Assembly (NCBI GenBank): GCA_030066685.1
Contig: JASJBF010000012.1
Coordinates: 1-46,150 of the forward strand
Reading direction: 5' to 3'
From: Kiloniellales bacterium
Lineage (GTDB): Bacteria > Pseudomonadota > Alphaproteobacteria > Kiloniellales > JAKSBE01
Length of the DNA stretch: 46,150 nucleotides
Shown: positions 33,884 to 41,449 of the stretch, one piece after another
How the letters are laid out: each line of letters opens with the position of its first letter
Numbering within the stretch: position 1 is the first letter of the stretch
Position numbers and translations under genes: made by a program
Notes under the pieces: model-generated
The model's database searches: none
What the model was told of the DNA's origin: nothing
What the model saw: the letters and a program-made list of their open reading frames with translations, nothing else

Positions 33884-34981
33884 ATGAGCGACAGCAAACA
33901 CTCCAGGGACCGCAAGCCGAGCCATCCGGACCGCCGCCGGTTCCTCTTGTCCGCCGGCGCCGCGGCCGCGGGCGCCGGCTTCGTCGCGCACGAGCTGGCG
34001 TCGGTCCGTCCGGCGCTGGCCGGCGGGGCCGCGACGCCGGGGACGGTCCAGGTCGCCGCCGCCGAGACGCCGATCGGCCCCAAGTGGTGGCCCTCGAAGT
34101 GGGGCGCCGAGGACCAGGCCGGGGCCTCCAACCACATCACGCCGGAGAAGGTCATGGCCGCCACGGCCCTGATCAAGACCGGCAAGGTCTATTCCCTCGG
34201 CCAGGTCTACGAGCCCGAGATGCCGCTCTTCGGCAGCCGCGCCTTCGCGGTCCGGATCCCCGGATCGCCGACCGGCGGCGTCTTCGGCAACAACAAGATC
34301 ATCTGGAACGACGAGTTCCTGGCGACCGAGATCGGCCAGGTCGGGACCCAGTTCGACGGCCTGGGGCACATCGGCGTCCAGGTCGGCGAAGACGGCAACC
34401 AAGGAGAAAGGCGCTTCTACAACGGCTTCAGCATGTCGGACATGGCCGGCGCCTACGGCCTGCAGAAGCTCGGGATCGAGCAGGTCAAGCCGATCTTCTC
34501 GCGCGGCATCTTGATCGACGTCAAGGGCCTGAAGGGCCAGACCCTGGCCGCCGGCACGGAAATCTCGGTCGCCGACATCGAGGCCGCCCTGGACAAGCAG
34601 GGCCTGAGCGGTTCGGACGTCACGGCGGGCGACGTCGTGGTGATCCGCACCGGCTGGAGCGACCACTGGATCAAGGACAACGCGACCTACAACGGCGGCG
34701 CCCCCGGGATCGGCGTCGAGGCCGGGCTCTGGCTGGGCGAAAAGGACGTGGTCCTGGTCGGCTCGGACACCTGGCCGGTCGAGGTGGTGCCGAACCCGGA
34801 CAGCAACCTGGCCTTCCCGGTGCATCAGGAGCTGATCACCAGGCGCGGCATCTATCTGCACGAGAACCTCAACCTCGAGCAGCTGGCCGCCGAGGAGCAG
34901 TGGCAGTTCGCCTATATCTTCTCGCCGGTGCCCATCAAGGGCGCGACCGGCTCGCCGGGCAACCCCATCGCGGTGGCCTGA
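33884..34981 (+). CDS. Tat-exported cyclase-family (kynurenine formamidase-like) enzyme
   Basis: 365 residues. GGAGG precedes the ATG. Twin-arginine signal PDRRRFLLSAGAAAAGAGF at about residues 16-34 predicts export of a folded protein. The cyclase domain contains GQVGTQFDGLGHIG, the metal-site motif in the GTQxDGxGH form of the subfamily (lacking the first His of the formamidase HxGTHxDxPxH form), then GILIDV, GDVVVIRTGWSDHW and VLVGSDTWPVEVVPN and a C-terminal HQELITRRGIYLHENLNLE. Members hydrolyse or cyclise small carboxylated substrates; the substrate here is unknown. Monocistronic, with a hairpin behind it. Confidence 0.8.
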   Translation: MSDSKHSRDRKPSHPDRRRFLLSAGAAAAGAGFVAHELASVRPALAGGAATPGTVQVAAAETPIGPKWWPSKWGAEDQAGASNHITPEKVMAATALIKTGKVYSLGQVYEPEMPLFGSRAFAVRIPGSPTGGVFGNNKIIWNDEFLATEIGQVGTQFDGLGHIGVQVGEDGNQGERRFYNGFSMSDMAGAYGLQKLGIEQVKPIFSRGILIDVKGLKGQTLAAGTEISVADIEAALDKQGLSGSDVTAGDVVVIRTGWSDHWIKDNATYNGGAPGIGVEAGLWLGEKDVVLVGSDTWPVEVVPNPDSNLAFPVHQELITRRGIYLHENLNLEQLAAEEQWQFAYIFSPVPIKGATGSPGNPIAVA

Positions 34982-34991
34982 GGTTCAGGCG

Positions 34992-35029
34992 GGCGGGCGG
35001 CCTGCCGCCGCAGCGGTGGGCCGCCTGCC
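34992..35029. terminator. Hairpin between convergent cyclase and znuA genes
   Basis: Positions 34992-35002 and 35019-35029 form an 11-bp stem with one G-U pair and a 16-base loop, 10 bases after the cyclase stop and 137 bases before the znuA stop. No T-tract. Possible two-way terminator. Confidence 0.4.
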
Positions 35030-35166
35030 TTGCCCCATGCGGGAAAGGCCGGAGACTAGGGGCGCCAGGTCCCCTGCGCCTCCTGGTCGGCCGCGCGGGG
35101 CTGGCCCACCAGACCAACCCGATCAGACGCGGCCTGGTGGATCGTGACGCGCGCTTAGCCCGCCGC

Positions 35167-36225
35167 CTAAGACTGCGGCCCCAAGCACTTGGTTAGAGAG
35201 GCGGCCAGCCCCCGCATGATCTGGCCATAGGCCGCCGGTCCCGCGGCCAGTTCGGCGCCCAGCGGATCCAGAACCGCCGTTCGGGCCGACGTGCCCTCGA
35301 TGACCGTAGAGACCAGGGCAGGCGCGAACTGCGGCTCGGAAAAGACGCAGCGGGCACCGGTCTGGACGATCTTTTCGCGCACTTCGCGGAGGCGCTTGGC
35401 GCCGGGCGTCCGGCCTTCGTCAACCGAAATCGATCCCACCGCCGTCAGGCCGTAGTGAGCTTCGAAGTAGTGGTAAGCGTCGTGGAACACCACGAAGGGC
35501 GTGTCCTTGACCGCCGACAGATCCCTTCGCAACTCGCCGTCCAATGCTTCCAGTTCGGCAAGAGTCGCCTTGCCATTGGCTTGGTAGCGCTCCGCATTGG
35601 CCGGATCGGCATCGCCCAGGGCTTTCACCGTCGCCTTGACGATGACCTCGGCGTTGTGCGGGTCCAGCCAAAGGTGAAGGTTCTTGTCGTGTTCCGCATG
35701 ACCCGCGTGCTCAGCGTGCTCGTGGGCCTTCTCTTCGTCGGCGTGCGCCTTCTCGGCGTGCTCGTGACTCTCGGCGTGCTCGTGACTCTCGGCGTGCCCG
35801 TGACTCTCGTCGTGATGGTCGGCCTCGGCGTGGTCCTCGTGCGCATGGACCTCCCAAGCACCGCCTTCTCGCGCCTCCAGAAGCTCAATATCGGGCAATG
35901 CCGCGATCTCGACGAGCCTTGCCTGTCCTGACAGGGCGTCCAGCGGCTCGACCAGGAAGGTCTCCATGCCCTCGCCGACCCAAAAGATCAGCTTCGCCCG
36001 GTTCAAGGCCTTGGCATCGGACGGCCTGAGGCTGTAGCTGTGCGGAGACGCCGCGCCCTTCAACAGCAGGCTTGGCGCGCCGACATCCCCCATCACCGAG
36101 GCGACGAGGCTGTGAACAGGCTTGATGGTGACCACGACCTCGGGCGCCTCCGACCGAGCCGGTCCTGCCAAGCCGAGCAGCACTGCGAGTCCCAAGGCAC
36201 CTGCGCCCGCCCTTTCCATCGCCAT
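35167..36225 (-). CDS. znuA: Periplasmic zinc-binding protein ZnuA
   Basis: 352 residues. Captures zinc in the periplasm and hands it to ZnuBC. Signal peptide (GLAVLLGLAGPARS), then the cluster A-I fold with VVVTIKPVHSLVASVM, metal His H62 in SPHSYSLRPSD, H184 region NLHLWLDPHN and FHDAYHYFEAHYG. Between them, residues about 127-184 form a long His/Glu/Asp-rich loop with repeated HAESHEH units; such loops bind extra zinc and distinguish zinc from manganese carriers. The ATG at 36225 has GGGAGAAG upstream. Divergent from zur, with a Zur-box-like dyad in the 136-base gap. Confidence 0.92.
   Translation of the reverse strand: MAMERAGAGALGLAVLLGLAGPARSEAPEVVVTIKPVHSLVASVMGDVGAPSLLLKGAASPHSYSLRPSDAKALNRAKLIFWVGEGMETFLVEPLDALSGQARLVEIAALPDIELLEAREGGAWEVHAHEDHAEADHHDESHGHAESHEHAESHEHAEKAHADEEKAHEHAEHAGHAEHDKNLHLWLDPHNAEVIVKATVKALGDADPANAERYQANGKATLAELEALDGELRRDLSAVKDTPFVVFHDAYHYFEAHYGLTAVGSISVDEGRTPGAKRLREVREKIVQTGARCVFSEPQFAPALVSTVIEGTSARTAVLDPLGAELAAGPAAYGQIMRGLAASLTKCLGPQS
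35758..35811. repeat. Three 18-bp tandem repeats in the His-rich loop of znuA
   Basis: Units at 35758-35775 and 35776-35793 are identical (plus strand GTGCTCGTGACTCTCGGC) and the third, 35794-35811, differs at two bases. They encode the HAESHE-type metal-binding repeats, so unit gain or loss would change the loop length in steps of six residues without shifting frame. Confidence 0.85.
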
Positions 36226-36292
36226 CGCGCTTCTCCCTATTACGACAAGCTCATTTCGGACAGCCCTGACGCGGCCTGACCGCTTGATCATT

Positions 36293-36307
36293 TGTTATAG
36301 TATTTCA
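36293..36307. promoter_or_regulatory. Zur-box-like dyad between znuA and zur
   Basis: TGTTATAGTATTTCA is an imperfect dyad around the central G (5 of 7 positions symmetric) in the most AT-rich stretch of the gap. It resembles the alphaproteobacterial Zur operator with GTTATA/TATAAC half-sites. Position between the divergent znuA and zur-znuCB units fits zinc-dependent repression of both. Predicted only. Confidence 0.6.
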
Positions 36308-36361
36308 TTTTTGTTTTCAATAGGCTTGGCCGGTTTCGATAAGGTGGGCGAGACGATCATC

Positions 36362-36859
36362 ATGGTCAGGAAAAACGGGCCACCACGTCGCCAGGCCGAT
36401 CAGGGCCACGATCACGAGCGCTGCATTGCCGATGCGCTCGAGACCGCGGACGCGCTCTGCGCCCGGCGCGGCGTCCGGCTGACCAAGCTGCGGCGCCGGG
36501 TGCTGGAGCTGGTCTGGACCAGCCATGCCCCGATCGGCGCCTACGACGTCCTGCGCCGGCTGAGCCAGGAACATGAGGGGGCTGCGCCGCCGACGGTATA
36601 TCGGGCCTTGGACTTCCTGCTGGAGCAGGGTCTCATCCACAGGATCGAGAGCCTCAATGCCTTCGTCGGCTGCGCCGATCCGGCGGAGGCCCACACCAGC
36701 CAGTTCCTAATCTGCCAGGACTGCGGCGCCGCCGCGGAGCTGCAGGATCCGGCGATCAACCGTGCCCTCGCCCGCTCCGCCGGCAGCCTGGGCTTTCTGG
36801 TCAAGGACAAGACCGTCGAGCTGCGCGGCCTCTGCGCGCGGTGCCGAGGCTCGGCGTGA
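36362..36859 (+). CDS. zur: Zinc-responsive Fur-family repressor Zur
   Basis: 165 residues. Winged-helix domain RLTKLRRRVLELVW, IGAYDVLRRLSQ and PPTVYRALDFLLEQGLIHRIESLNAFVGC, followed by the dimer domain. Two CxxC pairs, C118/C121 (ICQDCG) and C158/C161 (LCARC), form the structural zinc site typical of Zur. HTSQFLICQDCG is the usual Zur segment. With zinc bound it represses zinc-uptake genes. The stop overlaps the znuC ATG by one base (TGATG), so zur, znuC and znuB are translated together. No strong ribosome site precedes the ATG at 36362; an upstream start in the same frame cannot be fully excluded. Confidence 0.9.
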   Translation: MVRKNGPPRRQADQGHDHERCIADALETADALCARRGVRLTKLRRRVLELVWTSHAPIGAYDVLRRLSQEHEGAAPPTVYRALDFLLEQGLIHRIESLNAFVGCADPAEAHTSQFLICQDCGAAAELQDPAINRALARSAGSLGFLVKDKTVELRGLCARCRGSA

Positions 36860-37659
36860 TGACCGCGACCGCGCCGCACCCGCCGTCGAGGAACGAGGGA
36901 CCGGCCCTGGTCACGGCCCAGGGCATCGACGTCGCCTTCGGCCGCACCACCGTTCTTTCCGGTGTCGACCTCGCGGTCCACCGGGGCGAGATCGTCACCC
37001 TGATCGGCCCCAACGGCTCCGGCAAGACGACCCTGGTGCGGGTGATCCTTGGCCTGCTGAAGCCGCAGGGCGGAGAGGTCCGGCGCGGCCCCGGACTCAC
37101 CACCGGCTACGTGCCGCAGCGTCTGCACATCGACCCGGCCCTGCCCATGACCGCCCGACGCTTTCTCGCGCTGCCGCGGCGGCAGCCGGAGGACGCGCTG
37201 CACCGGGTCCTGGCGGAAGTGGGGGCCGGCTACCTGATCGATCAGCCCATCCAGAGCCTCTCGGGCGGCGAGACCCAGCGCCTTCTCCTGGCCCGCGCCC
37301 TGCTGCGCGACCCCGACCTGCTGGTGCTCGACGAGCCGCTCCAGGGGGTGGACTTCAACGGCCAACTGGCGCTCTTCGAGCTGATCGGCGGCGTCCGGGA
37401 CGAGCGCCGTTGCGGCATCCTGATGGTCTCCCACGACCTGCACCTGGTCATGGCCGGTACTGACCGGGTGATCTGCCTCAACCATCACGTCTGCTGCACC
37501 GGCGCGCCCGAGGCGGTGAGCCGGCATCCCGAGTACCTCGCCCTCTTCGGGCCGCGGGGCGCCGAGGGTCTGGCGGTCTACACCCATGCCCACGACCACC
37601 AGCACGACATCTCCGGCGCCGTGGTCGAGGACCGCAAGCCGGGCCGAGCGGACCCCTGA
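36859..37659 (+). CDS. znuC: Zinc ABC transporter ATP-binding protein ZnuC
   Basis: 266 residues. Walker A LIGPNGSGKTTLVR, Q-loop GYVPQRLHID, signature LSGGETQR, Walker B LLVLDEPLQGVD and switch His VSHDLHLVM are intact. The C-terminal His-containing tail (YTHAHDHQHDISG) is typical for ZnuC and may sense or bind zinc. It drives import through ZnuB. Start and stop overlap the neighbouring genes by one base each (TGATG), a tightly coupled operon. Confidence 0.93.
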   Translation: MTATAPHPPSRNEGPALVTAQGIDVAFGRTTVLSGVDLAVHRGEIVTLIGPNGSGKTTLVRVILGLLKPQGGEVRRGPGLTTGYVPQRLHIDPALPMTARRFLALPRRQPEDALHRVLAEVGAGYLIDQPIQSLSGGETQRLLLARALLRDPDLLVLDEPLQGVDFNGQLALFELIGGVRDERRCGILMVSHDLHLVMAGTDRVICLNHHVCCTGAPEAVSRHPEYLALFGPRGAEGLAVYTHAHDHQHDISGAVVEDRKPGRADP

Positions 37660-38462
37660 TGCTGGACGACTTCCTGCTGCGCGCCGTCCTCGGCGGAATC
37701 GGCGTCGCCCTGGTCGCGGGCCCCCTGGGCTGCTTCATCGTCTGGCGCCGCATGGCCTACTTCGGTGCCAGCCTGGCCCACTCCGCCCTGCTCGGCGTGG
37801 CCCTGGGCTTCCTGCTCGGCATCGATCCGACTCTGGGGATCGCGGCCGCTGCGATCCTGCTCGCGCTGCTGCTGGTCCTGCTGGAGCGGCAGCAGGCGCT
37901 GCCCAGCGATACCCTGCTGGGGATCCTGGCCCACGCCGGCCTGGCCCTCGGCCTGGTCGTGCTGAGCTTCTTCGAGACCCTGCGCGTGGACTTGATGGGC
38001 TACCTTTTCGGCGACATCCTGGCGGTCTCCCGAAGCGACCTGCTGTGGATCTACGGCGGTGGGATCCTGGCGCTGGGTGTCCTGGCCGCGATCTGGCGCC
38101 CGCTGCTAACGGCGACCCTGCACGAGGAGCTGGCCCGGGCCGAGGGCCTGCCGGTGGTTCAGCTGCGCCTGGCCCTGATGCTGACCGTCGCCATCGTCAT
38201 CGCCATCGCGATGAAGATCGTCGGCATCCTGCTGATCATCTCGATGCTGATCATCCCGGCGGCGACGGCGCGTTGCTTCGCCCGCACGCCGGAGCAGATG
38301 GCGGCGATCGCCGCGCTCGCCGGCGTCCTGTCGGTCTGGCTGGGACTCTGGGGCTCGCTGGAAGCCGACACGCCGGCCGGCCCCTCGATCGTGGTCGCGA
38401 CAACGGTTCTCTTTGCGGCCGCTCTCGCCCTGTCGCGGCTGCTCAGGCGCAGGCAGGCCTGA
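37659..38462 (+). CDS. znuB: Zinc ABC transporter permease ZnuB
   Basis: 267 residues with about eight hydrophobic segments, including LGGIGVALVAGPLGCFIVWRRM at the N-terminus, the family segment MAYFGASLAHSALLGVALGFLLG, and KIVGILLIISMLIIPAATA. Inner-membrane channel of the zinc importer. It overlaps znuC by one base and ends 6 bases before the convergent phnX stop, so there is no room for a separate terminator. Confidence 0.92.
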   Translation: MLDDFLLRAVLGGIGVALVAGPLGCFIVWRRMAYFGASLAHSALLGVALGFLLGIDPTLGIAAAAILLALLLVLLERQQALPSDTLLGILAHAGLALGLVVLSFFETLRVDLMGYLFGDILAVSRSDLLWIYGGGILALGVLAAIWRPLLTATLHEELARAEGLPVVQLRLALMLTVAIVIAIAMKIVGILLIISMLIIPAATARCFARTPEQMAAIAALAGVLSVWLGLWGSLEADTPAGPSIVVATTVLFAAALALSRLLRRRQA

Positions 38463-38468
38463 GCCAGC

Positions 38469-39311
38469 TTACGGCCGCTCGCCGCGAGCGAGGCGTTGGC
38501 CGATGTCGTCGATGCAGGGCAGGACCCGGGAGACGTCGTCGACCACGTAGTGGGCGCCGGCCTGCGCCAGGCGGCGGTGTGCCTGGCTGCGCTTCGTGGC
38601 CTGTTCGGCCTCGGGCAGCGCCTGCCATTCCTCCAGGGTCAGACCGACCTCGTTGCCGGAGACCGAGACGCCGATGCTCCACATGCCGGCGTTCAGGCCC
38701 TCTTCGATTCCGGGGAGCGTGTCGTCGACCTTGACGCAGGCCGCAACGCAATCGACCCCGAGCTCGATCGCGTTCTTGAGGCACATGAAGGGATAGGGCC
38801 GGCCCGCCGGGACGTCCGAAGCGGTCACGCAGGAATCGGGCTCGAAGCCCTGGGCCTTGGTGTCGGCCAGGTTCACCGCCGCCATCTCGGTCGAGTAGCC
38901 GGTGTTGGTGCCGATCTTGACCTCCCGCCGGCGCAGCTCGGCGACCAGCTCCAGCGTGCCCGGGATCAGCGCCGAGTAGGTCGAGAGGCAGGCGATCTGC
39001 CGCGGCACGAAGTCCGCGTACATCGCCTCGACGTCGGCCTCGCCCGGCGGCCGGCCATGCGCCTCCTGCCAGCGGCGGCGCACAGAGTCCATCAGGGTGA
39101 TGGCGCGGATGTGATCCTTCTTGGGGGCGCCCATGGGCGCCCGGGCCTCGGCCATGGAAATCGGCACCTGGCGGTCCTTGAAGACCTCGACGAAGACCAC
39201 CGCCGGCGCGACGCAGCCGAAGTCGACAATGGTTCCGGCCCAGTCGAAGATCACCGCCTGGACGCTGCCTTGATAGCTGCGCCGGTAGCCGAAATCGAAG
39301 ATCTGGCTCAC
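38469..39311 (-). CDS. phnX: Phosphonoacetaldehyde hydrolase (phosphonatase)
   Basis: 280 residues from GTG 39311. Splits phosphonoacetaldehyde into acetaldehyde and phosphate. HAD fold with nucleophile D23 in VIFDWAGTIVDFG (the DxAGT form that is specific for phosphonatase), the Schiff-base lysine K64 in MGAPKKDHIRA in the cap, GTNTGYSTEM, and the C-terminal VKVDDTLPGIEEGLNAGMW. All key residues are present. It starts 3 bases after the phnW stop, so both enzymes of the AEP pathway are made together. Confidence 0.93.
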   Translation of the reverse strand: MSQIFDFGYRRSYQGSVQAVIFDWAGTIVDFGCVAPAVVFVEVFKDRQVPISMAEARAPMGAPKKDHIRAITLMDSVRRRWQEAHGRPPGEADVEAMYADFVPRQIACLSTYSALIPGTLELVAELRRREVKIGTNTGYSTEMAAVNLADTKAQGFEPDSCVTASDVPAGRPYPFMCLKNAIELGVDCVAACVKVDDTLPGIEEGLNAGMWSIGVSVSGNEVGLTLEEWQALPEAEQATKRSQAHRRLAQAGAHYVVDDVSRVLPCIDDIGQRLARGERP

Positions 39312-39313
39312 CG

Positions 39314-40480
39314 CTAGCTTCCCGTCCGTCCGAGCGGCCGGTAGGGGCTGCAGTCGGTGACGCCCATCTCGTCCAGGGTCGCCTCGACCGCGGCCAGGGC
39401 GCCGCGGATCTCGTCGCTGCCCAGCCGGCCGATGCAGCCGATGCGGAAGCTGGGGGCCACGGTCAGCTTGCCCGGATAGATCACATAGCCGCGTTCGCGC
39501 AGAGCATCGTAGAAGGTCTCGAAATCGAAGCGCGGATCGACCGGCATCCGGAAGGTGACGATGATCGGCGCCTGCAGCTCGTCCGGCAGCAGGGTCTCGA
39601 AGCCGAGCGCCCGCATGCCCTCGACCAGGAGCCTGCAGTTCTCGCGGTAGCGGGCGCCGCGGCCCTCGACGCCGCCCTCGGCCTCGAACTCCTTCAGGGC
39701 CTGATCGAAGGCCAGGATCACGTGGGTCGGCGGCGTGAAGCGCCACTGGCCGTTCTTCTCCATGGCCTGCCACTGGTCATGGAGATCGAGGCTCAGCGAG
39801 GGCGAGTTGTCCTCGCTGGCCTCCAGGGCGCTGCGCCGCGCGATGCAGAAGCCGAGGCCCGGCGCGCCCTCCAGGCACTTGTTGCTGGAGGCGACCAGGG
39901 CGTCGAAGGGGACCTCCCGGGCGTTCAGCGGCAGCGCGCCGAAGGCGCTCATCGCGTCGATCAGCAGCCCGCGCCCGTGCCCTGCGGTCACCTCGGCGAT
40001 GGCCTCGATGGGGTTGAGGATGCCCGAGGTCGTCTCGCAATGGACGGCCGCGACGTGGGTGATCTCGCGGTCCTCGGTCAGGGCCCGGTCGATCGCCGCG
40101 GGATCGTTGGGCCGGTCCTCCGGCGTCTCGAGGATCCGCATGACCCGGCGGTGGTACTTGCAGATCTTCGCCATGCGCTGGCCGTAGGCGCCGTTCATGA
40201 CGATCAGCACCTTGCCGTCCTGGGGCACGAAGTTGCCAAGCATGGCCTCGACCGCGAAGGTCCCGCTGCCCTGCAGGGGCACGCAGACGTGGCTGCCCAC
40301 GCCGCCGGCGATCGCGACCAGGCGCTCGCGGATCCACCGGTTGATCTCGATGAAGCCGTGGTCGCGCGAACCCAGGTCGTGGAGCATGGCTTCCTTGACC
40401 GTCGGCGAGGTGGTCAGCGGCCCAGGGGTCAGCAACCAGGGATCGCCGGTCGGCGAGCCCGAGGCGGTGGAGGTCGGCAT
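39314..40480 (-). CDS. phnW: 2-aminoethylphosphonate-pyruvate transaminase
   Basis: 388 residues. PLP enzyme that moves the amino group of 2-aminoethylphosphonate to pyruvate, giving phosphonoacetaldehyde and alanine. Visible features are the N-terminal LLTPGPLTTSPTVKEAML, GSGTFAVEAML in the cofactor phosphate site, HCETTSGILNP, LIDAMSAFGALP, and the PLP lysine K201 in ASSNKCLEGAPG. AAAGG lies 9 bases before the ATG at 40480; the frame is open further upstream but into a region with no family similarity. It leads the phnW-phnX unit and is divergent from the LysR gene. Confidence 0.93.
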   Translation of the reverse strand: MPTSTASGSPTGDPWLLTPGPLTTSPTVKEAMLHDLGSRDHGFIEINRWIRERLVAIAGGVGSHVCVPLQGSGTFAVEAMLGNFVPQDGKVLIVMNGAYGQRMAKICKYHRRVMRILETPEDRPNDPAAIDRALTEDREITHVAAVHCETTSGILNPIEAIAEVTAGHGRGLLIDAMSAFGALPLNAREVPFDALVASSNKCLEGAPGLGFCIARRSALEASEDNSPSLSLDLHDQWQAMEKNGQWRFTPPTHVILAFDQALKEFEAEGGVEGRGARYRENCRLLVEGMRALGFETLLPDELQAPIIVTFRMPVDPRFDFETFYDALRERGYVIYPGKLTVAPSFRIGCIGRLGSDEIRGALAAVEATLDEMGVTDCSPYRPLGRTGS

Positions 40481-40540
40481 GGCCGCACCTTTCTTTAAGG
40501 GAAGCACCTTGTGACTTATAGCGACCCAGGGTAGCATCAG

Positions 40541-40566
40541 TCCAATCGATATTCTTGATATATAAT
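40541..40566. promoter_or_regulatory. LysR-type operator/promoter candidate between phnW and the regulator gene
   Basis: The 99-base gap is AT-rich compared with its surroundings. It contains ATCGATATTCTTGATAT, an imperfect dyad matching the T-N11-A form of LysR-type boxes, and a TATAAT at 40561-40566, 13 bases before the regulator ATG. The position fits a regulator acting on phnW and on itself. The exact -35 was not identified. Confidence 0.4.
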
Positions 40567-40579
40567 ATAGGTTTAAACT

Positions 40580-41449
40580 ATGAATTTCCTGCAGTTGCGC
40601 GCCTTCCACGGGGTCGCCAGCGCCGGCAGCTTCACCCGCGCCGCCGAACGGCTCCACGTCACCCAGCCGACCCTGTCGGGCCAGGTCAAGGACCTGGAGC
40701 AGGGCTTCGGGGTGAAGCTCTTCGAACGCCGCGGTCGCGGGGTGGCGACCACCGAGCTCGGCGGCCGCCTGCTGACGATCACCCGGCAGATCTTCGGCCT
40801 CGAGGCCGAGGCCGAGCAGCTGCTGTCCGGGGCCCGGGCCCTGACCCGGGGCCGGCTGCGGATCGGCGCCGACGCGCCCTTCCTGGTCCTGCCCCTGATG
40901 GCGGCGCTGCAGCGGCGCTTTCCCGGGATCGACCTGGCGGTCGCCTTCGGCAACTCCCAGGAGGTGCTTCGCAGCCTGGTCGAAGGCCGCAACGACGTCG
41001 CGATCCTGCCCGACGTCGCCAAGGAGCCGCGGCTTCACGCCCAGGCCTTTCGGCGCGACCGCCTGGTGGTCTTCGTCGAGCGCGGCCATCCCTGGGCGCG
41101 ACGGCGCAGCGTCCACCTGCGCGACCTCGCCGAGGAACGGCTGCTGCTGCGCGAGGTCGGCTCGACCACCCGTGCGATCTTGGAGCGCGCCCTGAGGCGG
41201 GCCCGGGTCCGGCCGAGCGAGACCCTGGAGATCGGCAGCCGGGAGGCGGTCCGCGAGGCCGCGGCCGCGGGGCTCGGGGTCGGCGTGGTCGCCGAGAGCG
41301 AGTTCGGTCACGACGACCGCCTGCACAAGCTGGAGATTCGGGGCGGCGCGGTGCAGGCCACCGAGTACGCCGTCTGCCTGAAGGCCAAGCGCGAAGACCG
41401 GGCGGTCGCCGCCTTCTTCGAGGTCCTGGCGGACTCCGCCCCCGGTTAG
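40580..41449 (+). CDS. LysR-family regulator of the phosphonate genes
   Basis: 289 residues. N-terminal winged helix MNFLQLRAFHGVASAGSFTRAAERLHVTQPTLSGQVKDLE is a standard LysR DNA-binding domain; the effector domain begins near residue 90 (TRGRLRIGADAPFLVLPLM). It is divergent from phnW-phnX and convergent with the AEP transporter genes, the arrangement seen for AEP-responsive LysR regulators. An effector such as AEP or phosphonoacetaldehyde is likely but inferred. Its stop overlaps the stop of the permease gene on the other strand. Confidence 0.88.
   Translation: MNFLQLRAFHGVASAGSFTRAAERLHVTQPTLSGQVKDLEQGFGVKLFERRGRGVATTELGGRLLTITRQIFGLEAEAEQLLSGARALTRGRLRIGADAPFLVLPLMAALQRRFPGIDLAVAFGNSQEVLRSLVEGRNDVAILPDVAKEPRLHAQAFRRDRLVVFVERGHPWARRRSVHLRDLAEERLLLREVGSTTRAILERALRRARVRPSETLEIGSREAVREAAAAGLGVGVVAESEFGHDDRLHKLEIRGGAVQATEYAVCLKAKREDRAVAAFFEVLADSAPG

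Noticed and set aside
35690-35870. Short repeats that look like a CRISPR array
   Set aside because: The 18-bp units are directly adjacent without spacers and encode the His-rich loop of ZnuA in frame.
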